A stretch of 64,000 nt of DNA from JAUIAI01 sp041396585 (GCA_041396585.1 JAWKYG010000005.1:310001-374000), one strand, 5' to 3'. Positions 28,143-36,789 are shown, numbered from the stretch's first letter. The notes: a model not told the origin generated them from the letters alone. A program made the numbers and translations.

Positions 28143-29411
28143 ATGCTGTCCTGGGACGAACCAACTTCCTTTCCGCCGATCGACAACAAGACCATCGGTT
28201 CACGCATGGCGCCGCAGCCTCAGATGCTGCGCGAAGTCGTGATCGATGAAGTGCGTGTCGAGAAGCGTGCGCCGGTGATGCCAAAGCCCGACCAGGCATC
28301 GTCGCGCGAATCGGCTTCGGCTCGCGCCGCCTCGCGGTCGGCGCAAGCGCCGCTCGTCGATGGCCGTCATTCGATCGCCGCGCAGGATTCACGTCGCGTA
28401 CGGGTTGAAGACAAGCGTCTGATCAACGGCGCCTCCGATGTCAATCAGCTGGTGCCTTTCAAGTACAAATGGGCCTGGGATAAATACCTGGCCACCTGCG
28501 CCAATCACTGGATGCCGCAGGAAATCAACATGAGCCGGGACATCGAGCTCTGGAAGAACCCGAACGGCCTGACCGAGGACGAGCGTCGCCTGGTCAAGCG
28601 CAACCTGGGTTTCTTCGTCACCGCCGACTCGCTGGCCGCCAACAACATCGTGCTTGGCACCTATCGCCACGTGACCGCGCCCGAGTGCCGCCAGTTCCTG
28701 CTGCGCCAGGCCTTCGAAGAGGCCATTCACACCCACGCCTATCAGTACATCGTCGAGTCCCTGGGCCTGGACGAGGGTGAGATCTTCAATGCCTATCACG
28801 AGGTCAAGTCGATCCGCGACAAGGATGAATTCCTGATCCCGTTCATCGACACCCTGACCGACACCGATTTCCATACCGGCACCCCCGAGGCCGATCAGCA
28901 GCTGCTGCGTTCGCTGATCGTGTTCGCCTGCCTGATGGAAGGCCTGTTCTTCTATGTCGGCTTCGTGCAGATTCTGGCGCTCGGCCGGCAGAACAAGATG
29001 ACCGGGGCCGCCGAGCAGTACCAGTACATCCTGCGCGACGAGTCGATGCACTGCAATTTCGGCATCGACCTGATCAATGCGATCAAGCTCGAGAACCCCC
29101 ACCTCTGGACGCCGGAGTTCCGCTCGGAACTCGCCGGTTTGTTCCATCAGGCGGTGGATCTCGAGTACGCGTACGCCGAAGACACGATGCCGCGCGGCGT
29201 GCTGGGCTTGAACGCCTCGATGTTCAAGACCTACCTGCGCTACATCGCCAACCGCCGAGCCGTGCAGATCGGGCTCGAGCCTTTGTTCCCCAACGAAGAA
29301 AACCCGTTCCCCTGGATGAGCGAGATGATCGATCTCAAGAAGGAACGCAACTTCTTCGAAACCCGTGTGATCGAGTATCAGACGGGCGGTGCGTTGAACT
29401 GGGACGCTTGA
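28143..29411 (+). CDS. nrdB: Class Ia ribonucleotide reductase, beta subunit
   Basis: Diiron-tyrosyl radical subunit, partner of NrdA. About 422 aa. The frame is open upstream to 27918, but MLSWDEPTSF at 28143 matches the usual betaproteobacterial start. Residues about 20-80 are a Ser/Ala/Arg-rich linker, then the ferritin-like fold begins (VNQLVPFKYKWAWDKYL). Iron ligands and radical site are visible: FFVTADSLAANN, EEAIHTHAYQY (Glu, His and, four residues past the His, the radical Tyr) and RDESMHCNFG (Glu, His). The 282 nt before the first histone-like gene show no gene. Confidence 0.96.
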   Translation: MLSWDEPTSFPPIDNKTIGSRMAPQPQMLREVVIDEVRVEKRAPVMPKPDQASSRESASARAASRSAQAPLVDGRHSIAAQDSRRVRVEDKRLINGASDVNQLVPFKYKWAWDKYLATCANHWMPQEINMSRDIELWKNPNGLTEDERRLVKRNLGFFVTADSLAANNIVLGTYRHVTAPECRQFLLRQAFEEAIHTHAYQYIVESLGLDEGEIFNAYHEVKSIRDKDEFLIPFIDTLTDTDFHTGTPEADQQLLRSLIVFACLMEGLFFYVGFVQILALGRQNKMTGAAEQYQYILRDESMHCNFGIDLINAIKLENPHLWTPEFRSELAGLFHQAVDLEYAYAEDTMPRGVLGLNASMFKTYLRYIANRRAVQIGLEPLFPNEENPFPWMSEMIDLKKERNFFETRVIEYQTGGALNWDA

Positions 29412-29693
29412 GTTCCGCCGCGCCGAAGCCGACAGACAGGATCGAGATTTGAGGGCATTGAAGCATCCGATCGACGCCACCGCCAGCCAGGGCGGGGCAT
29501 CGAATTTTCAGGGTCTGCCCTCTGGTATCCGGGGCCCGTCCAGCGACGGGCCCACACCGAATTCATTAGCGTTGGACCAAGGCAGCAGCTCGCTGCCCGG
29601 TGTCTTGCGCCGATGAATGGCCCGCTGTAACCCATAACATTCGATATGCAGCGGGTCTCCGATACTGCCATTTACTGATCAAGGAGTTCTGTC

Positions 29694-30029
29694 ATGGCTA
29701 CGGCAAAGAAGCCCGCCCGCAAGGCGGCAAAGAAGGCGGCAGCGAAGAAGCCTGCTGCCAAGAAGGTAGCAGCGAAGAAGCCGGCGGCTAAGAAGCCCGC
29801 CGCCAAGAAGGTCGCGGCGAAGAAGCCTGCTGCCAAGAAGGCGGCGGCGAAGAAGCCGGCGGCTAAGAAGGCAGCGGCGAAGAAGCCGGCCAAGAAAGCG
29901 GCGGCGAAGAAGCCTGCGGCCAAGAAAGCAGCGGCCAAAAAGCCGGCAGCCAAGAAGGCTGCGGCGAAGAAGCCCGCGGCCAAGAAAGCTGCAGCCAAGA
30001 AGCCGGCCCGTAAAGCTGCCAAGCGCTGA
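29694..30029 (+). CDS. Histone H1-like Ala/Lys/Pro-rich DNA-binding protein (copy 1)
   Basis: 111 aa built almost only of Ala, Lys and Pro in repeats of AAKKPAAKK type, very basic and probably unstructured. Members of this family bind DNA non-specifically and act in nucleoid organisation or gene regulation (for example BpH1 of Bordetella). Good ribosome site AAGGAG at 29681-29686. The gene is a tandem neighbour of a second copy, and the upstream sequences of both contain ATATGCA, CTGCCAT and AAGGAGT, suggesting duplication with the leader. This copy ends KPARKAAKR and lacks the tail of copy 2. Confidence 0.88.
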   Translation: MATAKKPARKAAKKAAAKKPAAKKVAAKKPAAKKPAAKKVAAKKPAAKKAAAKKPAAKKAAAKKPAKKAAAKKPAAKKAAAKKPAAKKAAAKKPAAKKAAAKKPARKAAKR

Positions 30030-30039
30030 TCGTTCCGGA

Positions 30040-30065
30040 GCACCGGCCGGCTTCCCGGTCGGTGC
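30040..30065 (+). terminator. 11-bp hairpin between the two histone-like genes
   Basis: GCACCGGCCGG (30040-30050) pairs with CCGGTCGGTGC (30055-30065) around CTTC, with one G-U pair. It lies 10 nt after the stop of copy 1. There is no T-tract, so it may be an attenuator or an RNA stabiliser. Confidence 0.5.
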
Positions 30066-30102
30066 CTATATGCAACTGCCATAGCACTCAAGGAGTCTGA
30101 AA

Positions 30103-30474
30103 ATGGCAACTGCGAAGAAGGCCGCCAAGAAACCGGCCGCCGCCAAACCCGCCAAGAAGGCTGCCGCCAAGAAGCCGGCCGCCAAGAAGCCGGCGGCCAA
30201 GAAGCCCGCAGCCAAAGCTGCGGCCAAGAAGCCGGCCGCCAAGAAGGCTGGCGTGAAGAAGCCCGCGGCGAAGAAGCCGGCGGCGAAGAAACCGGCTGCG
30301 AAGAAGCCCGCAGCCAAGAAGCCGGCAGCGAAAAAGCCGGCTGCGAAGAAACCCGCCCCCGCCAAGCCCGCGGCCCCGAAGGCGGCGAAGAAGCCTGCTG
30401 CCAAGAGCAAGCCGGCGGCCAAGCCGTTGAATCCGTCTGCAGCATGGCCGTTCCCGACGGGCAACCGTCCGTAA
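30103..30474 (+). CDS. Histone H1-like Ala/Lys/Pro-rich DNA-binding protein (copy 2)
   Basis: 123 aa, again AAKKP-type repeats, but with an ordered-looking C-terminal tail KPLNPSAAWPFPTGNRP, a tail I associate with betaproteobacterial histone H1-like proteins. Ribosome site AAGGAG at 30090-30095. A strong hairpin follows the stop. Two neighbouring copies of unequal tail suggest a duplication followed by divergence or by specialisation of the C-terminus. Repeat number is likely to vary between strains and is also prone to assembly error. Confidence 0.88.
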   Translation: MATAKKAAKKPAAAKPAKKAAAKKPAAKKPAAKKPAAKAAAKKPAAKKAGVKKPAAKKPAAKKPAAKKPAAKKPAAKKPAAKKPAPAKPAAPKAAKKPAAKSKPAAKPLNPSAAWPFPTGNRP

Positions 30475-30481
30475 GCGGTCG

Positions 30482-30518
30482 GGTCGCGCCCGGGAAATTG
30501 TGTTTCCGGGGCGCGACC
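30482..30518 (+). terminator. Strong hairpin after the histone-like genes
   Basis: GGTCGCGCCCGGGAAA (30482-30497) and TTTCCGGGGCGCGACC (30503-30518) form a 16-bp stem with one mismatch and a TTGTG loop, 7 nt after the stop codon. It is a probable terminator, without a U-tract. Confidence 0.65.
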
Positions 30519-30603
30519 AGTCCGTCAATCCCAGGCCGGCGCGGTCGTATCGCGTCCGGCATTCCCGGGCTCTGAATTCAGGGCGTTCATTTCTTCGGCA
30601 CTC

Positions 30604-31161
30604 ATGGCACGCACGCTCTGGTTCCTGATCGACACGTTGGGCAGCCTGTTGGCGATGGCCTGCCTTTTGCGTGGATACATGCACTGGCTCGGTGTTGCCA
30701 GCCGAGACCCCATCGGTCATTTCGTGATCGCGATCACCGACTGGATCATCAAGCCGTTACGCCGGCTGATGCCGGTTTCGCGTCGCTGGGATTGGGCGAG
30801 CATCGTCGGCGCCCTGCTGGTGGCAGTGATCATGGCGATTGCCTTCGTGCTGATCGCCGGCATGACGCATGCACCCGTGTTCGGCCTGGTCGTGCTGACC
30901 GCGGTCTACTGGCTCATCAAATGGGCCGTCTGGATGCTCATCGTCGTGGTCATCGCGCAGGCGGTGTTGTCATGGGTGAATCCGCATGCGCCGATCGCCC
31001 CGACACTCAATGCGCTGTCTTACCCGTTTCTGATGCCTCTGAGGCGGTTCATCCCGCTGGTCGGCGGTATCGATCTGTCGCCGCTGGCGCTGATCCTGCT
31101 GATGCAGGTGGCTCTGGTCTTCCTGCAAAGTACGCTCGGCGCCTACGTCCTCGTCCCTTGA
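30604..31161 (+). CDS. YggT family membrane protein
   Basis: 185 aa with two YGGT repeats. Four hydrophobic helices are visible (LIDTLGSLLAMACLL; IVGALLVAVIMAIAFVLIAGM; VLSWVNPHAPIAP; LALILLMQVALVFLQ), and each repeat contains the typical PxxxxxxxLSYPFLMPLRRFIP-like region (here VLSWVNPHAPIAP then PLRRFIPLVGG). The exact role is unknown; family members are linked to cell shape, osmotic tolerance or integral-membrane assembly. Start ATG at 30604, without a strong ribosome site. It follows the histone terminator and precedes a GNAT gene. Confidence 0.85.
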   Translation: MARTLWFLIDTLGSLLAMACLLRGYMHWLGVASRDPIGHFVIAITDWIIKPLRRLMPVSRRWDWASIVGALLVAVIMAIAFVLIAGMTHAPVFGLVVLTAVYWLIKWAVWMLIVVVIAQAVLSWVNPHAPIAPTLNALSYPFLMPLRRFIPLVGGIDLSPLALILLMQVALVFLQSTLGAYVLVP

Positions 31162-31212
31162 GCGAACCTCGGCTCGTCCGGGTGACGCACCTGGCGGCCG
31201 TTCCTCCGATCC

Positions 31213-31686
31213 ATGTCATCGCGCCCGCCTCGCCCCAGCATCCGCTCCGCACAGCCAGAGGATGTCGATGCGGTCGAGGCCTGTGTCTATGCCGCCTATG
31301 CGCCCTGGATTCCGGTTATCGGTACCCGTCCTGGTCCGATGCTCGAAGACTATCGCGCGGTCTTGTTCACGCGCCAGGTGTTCGTAGCCGAAGTCGGTGA
31401 TGCGATCGTCGGTGTGCTGGTGCTGGCCAAGAGCACAGATGGATTCTTGCTCGAGAACATCGCCGTTCGGCCCGAAATGGCCGGGCGCGGAGTGGGGCGC
31501 ATTCTGTTGTCTTTGGCCGAACGCGAGGCGGTGGCCCAGGGCTACCGCTCGATCATCCTGTATACCCACGAAAAAATGACGCGCAACATCGCGCTCTACG
31601 AGCGTGCCGGCTATGTGCGCGTCGATGAACGTCGCGAAGGGCCGTTCTCGAGGGTGTACATGCGTAAGAGCCTGACGGCCGCGTGA
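31213..31686 (+). CDS. GNAT family N-acetyltransferase
   Basis: 157 aa, likely cytosolic acetyl-CoA-dependent N-acetyltransferase with unknown acceptor. The GNAT core is clear: beta strands VFVAEVGDAIVGVLVL, then the acetyl-CoA pyrophosphate loop RPEMAGRGVGRILLSLAE, and IILYTHEKMTRNIALYERAGY, a typical C-terminal strand with the YERAGY motif. ATG at 31213. The gene ends 27 nt before the duplicated end of the convergent PfkB gene. No neighbour suggests the substrate. Confidence 0.88.
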   Translation: MSSRPPRPSIRSAQPEDVDAVEACVYAAYAPWIPVIGTRPGPMLEDYRAVLFTRQVFVAEVGDAIVGVLVLAKSTDGFLLENIAVRPEMAGRGVGRILLSLAEREAVAQGYRSIILYTHEKMTRNIALYERAGYVRVDERREGPFSRVYMRKSLTAA

Positions 31687-31712
31687 GCGCCGGCCGCTGT
31701 GCGCTCGAGGGG

Positions 31713-31796
31713 TCCGCTCACCAGGGGCGCGTGCCGTAGGTCGATGCGAAGCGCTCCGCTCACCAGGGACGCGTGCCGTAGGTCGTTGCGAAGCGC
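31713..31796. repeat. Tandem duplication of a 42-bp unit at the end of the PfkB gene
   Basis: Two 42-bp copies (31713-31754 and 31755-31796), plus a few bases of a third, differ at only two positions. The second copy on the plus strand holds the last codons and stop of the minus-strand kinase; the first repeats them, so past the real stop the same frame reads AERFASTYGTRPW and another TGA. A recent slippage or a conserved backup stop; it does not change the protein. Confidence 0.9.
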
Positions 31797-32752
31797 TCCG
31801 CAATCAGGTCTCGATCCAGCGCATGATTCTGCGGGCCTTGCTGTTCGATCTTGATCGCGCCGAGCACGCTGCCAAGCCGCGCGCTTTGCAGCCAGCTCCA
31901 GCCGCGCGTGAGCCCGTAGAGCAGGCCGCCCCGGTAGGCATCGCCGCAGCCCGTGGGATCGGTGGCGCTCGAGATCGCCACCGGAGCGATCATGTGCCGT
32001 TCGCCGGCGCAATAAAGGGTGGAGCCCTCGCCGCCGCGCGTGACGATCAGCGCCTGCAGCCTGTCGGCGATTTCCTGTTCCGACCAGCCGGTTCGATCAA
32101 CGATCAGCTTGCCCTCGTAGTCGTTGACCGTGACCGCACTGGCCTGGGTAATCAGCGTGCGCAGCTCTTCGCCGTCGAACATCGGCAAACCCTGCCCGGG
32201 ATCGAAGATGAAGTCGATGCCCGTCTGTGCCATCTCGCTGGCATGACGAAGCATCGCCGCCTTGCCGTTCGGCCCGACGATGCCCAGGCAGGGTTCCGCC
32301 GAGCGCTGCGCCTGTTCGGCCGCCGAGACACGATCGGCCATCGACATCGCACCCGGGTGAAAGGCGATGATCTGATTGTCGGCCAGATCGGTGGTGATGA
32401 AGGCCTGGGCCGTGTACTCGCTTTCGATGCATTGCACGGCAGACATGTCGATGCCGCGTCCGCTGAGATGGTTGGCGTAGTCGCGGCCATCGTGACCGAT
32501 GGTGCCCAGCAGCGTGCCGAGGCCGCCGAGCCCGACCAGGTTATAGCCGATATTGGCGGCGCAGCCGCCGAATTCCCGCTTGAGCCTGGGCGCCAGGAAA
32601 GACACATTCAACACATGAACCTGATCGGGCAGGATATGGTCTTTGAAGTGGCCATCGAAGACCATGATGGTGTCGAACGCGATCGATCCGCTGATCAGGG
32701 CGCGAGCCGGTGATTGTTCAAAGCGCGCGAATGCGGGAGTGTCCTGGGGCAT
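31760..32752 (-). CDS. PfkB-family carbohydrate/adenosine kinase
   Basis: 330 aa ribokinase-fold kinase. It is similar to adenosine kinase-like PfkB proteins, with a GGCAANIGYNLVGLGG N-terminal sugar-binding region, ALISGSIAFDTIMVF, and the DPTGCGDAYRGG catalytic/anion-hole motif with the general-base Asp. Substrate is not certain; adenosine or a related nucleoside is likely but a sugar is possible. Start at 32752 (MPQDTPAFAR) is the nearest plausible ATG before the first conserved strand; the open frame upstream looks non-coding. The C-terminal region is duplicated in the downstream DNA. The preceding DUF3426 gene also lies on the minus strand, 208 nt away. Confidence 0.88.
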   Translation of the reverse strand: MPQDTPAFARFEQSPARALISGSIAFDTIMVFDGHFKDHILPDQVHVLNVSFLAPRLKREFGGCAANIGYNLVGLGGLGTLLGTIGHDGRDYANHLSGRGIDMSAVQCIESEYTAQAFITTDLADNQIIAFHPGAMSMADRVSAAEQAQRSAEPCLGIVGPNGKAAMLRHASEMAQTGIDFIFDPGQGLPMFDGEELRTLITQASAVTVNDYEGKLIVDRTGWSEQEIADRLQALIVTRGGEGSTLYCAGERHMIAPVAISSATDPTGCGDAYRGGLLYGLTRGWSWLQSARLGSVLGAIKIEQQGPQNHALDRDLIAERFATTYGTRPW

Positions 32753-32960
32753 GTCGGCTCCATTCTGGCCAGTGGATGCACATGCGTGGCCGGCGCCGGC
32801 CTGGGGTCCGCATGAACGCTGTCGAACCTTCAATGGTATTTCATCTGTCCGGCCGCCTGGCCGCTGCGTCGTCGGGCAGTGGGTGTGTGCGCATTTCCGG
32901 GTGTAGACGGCGCGATGCGGGTGTGCAACGCCGCCTGCCGTCACGGCCGCGAAGACGCTG

Positions 32961-34184
32961 TCAGTGGTAGAACAGCACCGCTGAGTAGCCGCTAGGCACG
33001 ATATCGGCGGTTTCGAGCGTCAGACGGATCACCTGTTCGCTCTCGCCGTTCATGCCGGCCTGGGCCAGCGAGTCATCGCCGAGATAGGTCTGCGGTTGCA
33101 GCGCCTTGCGCACCAGGATGCCGCCGGTGCTATCGGTGAGCGTGAGTTCGATCGACGGCCAGCGCAAGGTCATGCCGGCACGGTTGCGCAACAACATGTT
33201 CAGCCGGAATCGCGACTGACCTTCGGGGGCGCGGGCCAGATCGAATGATTCGATCGTGATCGCCTCTGCACGGATAGGCATGCCAACTGCCAGGCCGAAG
33301 GGCGCGCTGAGCGTGCTCAGTGCGCCGCGCATGCTCGGCAGGTGGGCGGCGATCACCTCGCGCGCACCGATCAAAACCTGAAACACGAGTAATACGCTGA
33401 GGGCACCTGCGGCGATCCAGACCCCGCGCGGGGGCAGATCGAAATCGAATGCCGGATTGGTGCTGCGGCCGAAGAAATCGACCGCCTCGTCGGCGTCATC
33501 ATCCGCGGCAGCCGCCAGAGGACCGTCCTCGTGCGCCTGCGAGGGCAGGGGGGGCGGAGCCGGATGCCGGCTGCGCATGATGAACGGCGGCGGCGCCGCA
33601 CGGGACGGAGCAGAGTCGGGCGCGCGGTCGGCGTGCGCATCAGCCTGACCCATAGGCGCCGCCCCGCCCCCGGGGGGGTCGTCGGGCGGGCGTGGCCAGA
33701 CCATGGTGCTGGGCCAGTCGTCTTCATCGCCACCGCGGATCACGCCGGCGCCAGCGCTGTCGCCGCCTTCGGCGTCAGTCGTCTGGGCGGTGTTCTTTTC
33801 CCGGTGCTGCGCCCACGCGGGATGGTCGTCATCGATGCCTGGCCAATCGGGGCTGCTGATCGGAGGTGTGCGGCGTACCCGGCGCTTGCGGATCGGCGCC
33901 GGCTGGCGGATCTCGTCGGTCGGCCCGGCCTCGTCGTCGGGACCCGTGGCGAAGCGCGTTTCCGGCAGAAAGAACGCGGTATTGAGATCGGCGGCGACGG
34001 TCTGCGGGTTGTCGTCCGCCTGCCGCGACGAGGCCCGCGTGTCATTCACATAACGCAGGTACTCGACCCCCGAAAACACCTGCTGGCAGATGCCACAGCG
34101 AACCATGCCGCGGCGCAGCTTCAGCTGCTCGGACAGCACCTTGAAGCTGGTCTTGCAGGATGGGCAGGTGGTTGCGAGGGCCAT
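32961..34184 (-). CDS. DUF3426 zinc-ribbon membrane protein
   Basis: About 407 aa. The N-terminus MALATTCPSCKTSFKVL...GMVRCGICQQVFSG gives a CxxC-CxxC zinc ribbon, then a long Asp/Pro-rich linker (about residues 70-240), one membrane helix (GVWIAAGALSVLLVFQVL) and the C-terminal DUF3426 domain. In betaproteobacteria this gene is commonly placed directly after prmA; here the sulfur cluster lies between. The start at 34184 is chosen because it sits at the conserved MALATTCP. Function unknown. The 265 nt upstream show no gene. Confidence 0.88.
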   Translation of the reverse strand: MALATTCPSCKTSFKVLSEQLKLRRGMVRCGICQQVFSGVEYLRYVNDTRASSRQADDNPQTVAADLNTAFFLPETRFATGPDDEAGPTDEIRQPAPIRKRRVRRTPPISSPDWPGIDDDHPAWAQHREKNTAQTTDAEGGDSAGAGVIRGGDEDDWPSTMVWPRPPDDPPGGGAAPMGQADAHADRAPDSAPSRAAPPPFIMRSRHPAPPPLPSQAHEDGPLAAAADDDADEAVDFFGRSTNPAFDFDLPPRGVWIAAGALSVLLVFQVLIGAREVIAAHLPSMRGALSTLSAPFGLAVGMPIRAEAITIESFDLARAPEGQSRFRLNMLLRNRAGMTLRWPSIELTLTDSTGGILVRKALQPQTYLGDDSLAQAGMNGESEQVIRLTLETADIVPSGYSAVLFYH

Positions 34185-34449
34185 GGGTGGTTGGTGAGCG
34201 GCGCGGCGCAGGTGCATCTCGCGCGCCTTGACCCGGGCTCGACGGCACGCGGGCGATGAACTGGCGCGACATCGCGTCGCCGAAGGTTACACCATCGACG
34301 CTGTTGGCTCGACAGTGGCGAAGTTACCGACGCGCGCACGGGCAAACCGCTGCCGGTGGCTGGCCCGGCGAGCGCCCGTTGCCGGGGGTGATCTGGCCGG
34401 CCGCCGAGGCGGCGCTGCGAGCAGCCGCCACGGGGCGCAGTGCACCGGC

Positions 34450-35235
34450 TCAGCGCGACTTCATGCCGCGCAGTTCCTTGCCGAGGTTGATCAGGAAGCG
34501 CAGCGAATCCTGATTGTCCGGGTCGCGCATCATGGCCCAGAGCCCGCCGGCGCCGCCGCCCGAGCGCGGCGCCTTGGCCGATTGTGCAGCGGCGGTCTCG
34601 AACGCACCGAGCATGCCCTCGAGCATGTCCATGCGATCGAGCAGTCGTGGCAGCGACTCGGCGATGCGTTCGAGCGCACCACTGGCCTCCAGCCGCGACA
34701 GCATCTCGATCAGACGGCCGGCGCCACCCCGGTTGAGTCGGTCCAGCAGAGACAGGCCCTCGGCCGCGGTTTCGGCGATACGTGACACCATTTCGTCGGT
34801 CAGGGCATCCTGCGCCGAGGCATAGAGCCGCGCCAGTTGGGTCAGGCGCTCGAGATCGCCGTCGGCGACCAGTCGCGACAAAGCCGGCAGCGCCTGCTCG
34901 ATTCCCGAGCGATTGACCCGATCGAGCAGGCTGAGGCCTTCTGCGGCGGTCTCGCTCAGGCGGCCGATCATCTCGTCGGTCAGCGCATCCTCGGCCGAGC
35001 CATAGACACGCGCCAGTCTTGTCAGGCGATCGAGGTCGCCATTGTTGACCAGCTCTGCCAGGGCCGGGATTGCATTGGCCAGCCCGGAGCGGTTGACACG
35101 GTCGATCAGGTCGATCGCGTCGGTGCCGGCACCGGCCAGCCGCGAGACCATCTCATCCGTGAGCGAGTCACGCGCCGCGGCGATCACGCGTCCGACTTCG
35201 TCGGCCGCATCGGCCGGGTTGCTGGGTTCGGTCAT
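34450..35235 (-). CDS. DUF1641 protein with three 60-residue tandem repeats
   Basis: 261 aa. Three units of exactly 60 residues begin with DSLTDEMVSRL (residue 23), DALTDEMIGRL (83) and DALTDEMVSRI (143); each carries LIDRVNRSG or LLDRVNRSG and a DLxRLTxLARxY segment. The DUF1641-like end has RSGGGAGGLWAMMRDPDNQD and LRFLINLGKEL. DUF1641 proteins often sit next to sulfide:quinone reductase-like flavoproteins and sulfur carriers, as here; their own role is not known. It is the last gene of a minus-strand cluster and ends 12 nt after the SQR-like stop. The repeat is probably recent given the near-identity of the DNA copies. Confidence 0.85.
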   Translation of the reverse strand: MTEPSNPADAADEVGRVIAAARDSLTDEMVSRLAGAGTDAIDLIDRVNRSGLANAIPALAELVNNGDLDRLTRLARVYGSAEDALTDEMIGRLSETAAEGLSLLDRVNRSGIEQALPALSRLVADGDLERLTQLARLYASAQDALTDEMVSRIAETAAEGLSLLDRLNRGGAGRLIEMLSRLEASGALERIAESLPRLLDRMDMLEGMLGAFETAAAQSAKAPRSGGGAGGLWAMMRDPDNQDSLRFLINLGKELRGMKSR

Positions 35236-35247
35236 GACCCGCCTCCG

Positions 35248-36381
35248 TCAGAGAAGACCGCGCGCGGACGCCCAGTACAGCTTGTTGTAGGCCACCTTGA
35301 ACCAGTGGACCGCGCGGGTCGGCGGCTTCGGCTGGGGCGGATTCTGATAGTCGAACATCGCATAGGTGGCTCGGTCCTTGCCAGCCTCGATGAAACAGAA
35401 CACCTTGCCATCGTAGTCGCGCACCGGCGCACCGAGCTTCACGATCGCCGCGATGTTCTCGCCGAGCGCCTCGGCCTCGAAGTGGGCGGTCGAGCCCGCC
35501 TTGCTGATCGGCAGATTGGTGGTGTCGCCCAGCACGAAGACATTCTCGCGGCCTTCCATGTTCAGGCGGTGCCGATCGGTGGGAATCCAGCCGCGCTGGC
35601 CGAGACCATTCTTCTCGATCACCTCCATCCCGCGATGCGCCGGAATCGTGATCAGCAAGTCGTATTCGGCTTCGGTGCCTTCCTCACTGAGCACCACCTT
35701 GCGTGTGCCGTCGACCTCGCTCATGTTGAACAGGGTCTCGTAGGTGATTCCGAGCCGCTCCATCTCCGGGGCGGCCCATTTGGCCACGTTCTCGAGCGAG
35801 TGCACGCGGCCGATCGGGTAGGTGTAGTGAAGCTGCACCTTGTCGAGCATGCCGCGATCCTTGAAGTAATCATGCAGCATGAACGTGATTTCGAGCGGCG
35901 CCATCGGGCACTTGTGCGGCACGCCCACCGCGATCACGACCCTGCCGCCCTCGAAGCTGCGCAGCCGGTTGAACATCTTGATGGCGGCCTCTTCGGTGTA
36001 GAACTGCTCGGCATTCTCGGCCAGACCGGGGATCTCGTCGGCAACCGGCCGCGACCCGGTGGCGATCACGATGATGTCATAGCCGATGGTCTTGCCGCTC
36101 TTGGTCACGACCTGGTTCTGATCGAGCTGAAACTGCTCGACCGGATCGACATGGAATTCGATGCCGGGTTCGAGCAGGCTGCGTTGCTCGCGATACAGCT
36201 CATCGGGTGTCATCCGGCCGACGGCCAGATAGAGCAGGCCGGGCTGATACATATGGCGCTCCGAGGCCGACAGCATGGTCAGACGGACCTTGCCCGCGCG
36301 CATCTCGCCGGACAGCCGGCGTGCGAGATTGTTGGCGAGGATGGTGCCGCCCATGCCGCCACCTACGATCAGGATCTTCAT
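35248..36381 (-). CDS. SQR-like FAD/NAD(P)-dependent oxidoreductase
   Basis: 377 aa flavoprotein of the sulfide:quinone oxidoreductase / flavocytochrome c superfamily. FAD-binding N-terminus MKILIVGGGMGGTILANNLAR; second Rossmann region around GYDIIVIATGSRP; NVFVLGDTTNLPISKAGS near the C-terminus. Two cysteines, Cys158 in VPHKCPMAPLE and Cys329 in GKVFCFIEAG, lie where SQR-type enzymes keep the redox pair that forms the polysulfide. A C-terminal membrane-interacting helix would be YNKLYWASARGLL. It likely oxidises sulfide or a sulfur carrier to the quinone pool, but the substrate is inferred. Start ATG at 36381 with GGGAG upstream. Confidence 0.85.
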   Translation of the reverse strand: MKILIVGGGMGGTILANNLARRLSGEMRAGKVRLTMLSASERHMYQPGLLYLAVGRMTPDELYREQRSLLEPGIEFHVDPVEQFQLDQNQVVTKSGKTIGYDIIVIATGSRPVADEIPGLAENAEQFYTEEAAIKMFNRLRSFEGGRVVIAVGVPHKCPMAPLEITFMLHDYFKDRGMLDKVQLHYTYPIGRVHSLENVAKWAAPEMERLGITYETLFNMSEVDGTRKVVLSEEGTEAEYDLLITIPAHRGMEVIEKNGLGQRGWIPTDRHRLNMEGRENVFVLGDTTNLPISKAGSTAHFEAEALGENIAAIVKLGAPVRDYDGKVFCFIEAGKDRATYAMFDYQNPPQPKPPTRAVHWFKVAYNKLYWASARGLL

Positions 36382-36478
36382 TGTCTACTCCCTCGTTCTT
36401 CGTCATCTGGCGCGCCCGGTCGCCGCGAGGCGTCGCGAATGAACGAGGCGCCGGCGACGCCCCGCTCGGGTCGATCGT

Positions 36479-36709
36479 CTACTTGGCCTTGCGTACCAGC
36501 ACATGCCAGACACCGTCTTTTTCCTCGGTGCCCAGGTGCTCATGCCTGACCTTCCTGATCCACTCGGGGATGTCGGAGGCCGAGCCCTTGTCGGTGGACA
36601 AGACCTCGAGTTCGTCACCGATCTCGATCATCTTCATTGCTGCAATCAGTTCCATCAGAGGCCCCGGACAGAAGCTGCCCCGGGCATCGACGATTCTGCG
36701 TTCCGCCAC
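36479..36709 (-). CDS. TusA-family sulfur carrier
   Basis: 76 aa. TusA fold with the conserved Cys14 in FCPGPLMELIAAMK, the site that carries the persulfide. TusA proteins shuttle sulfur to tRNA thiolation or, in sulfur oxidisers, to the Dsr/Hdr pathways. Being next to SQR-like and DsrE-like genes favours the oxidative role. It stands 97 nt upstream of the SQR-like gene and 80 nt downstream of the DsrE-like gene, all on the minus strand. Confidence 0.9.
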   Translation of the reverse strand: MAERRIVDARGSFCPGPLMELIAAMKMIEIGDELEVLSTDKGSASDIPEWIRKVRHEHLGTEEKDGVWHVLVRKAK

Positions 36710-36789
36710 GCTGTATCTCCCAGTGGGTTCAAAGATCGTATCGCCACGATGATCGCGGCCAGGCCGCGCACCGGCGGCGCCAGGCCGGC

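Noticed and set aside
29672..30720. Several long minus-strand frames opposite the histone-like genes
   Set aside because: They are mirror frames of the AAKKP repeats, rich in Ala/Phe/Gly, which arise from repeat composition.
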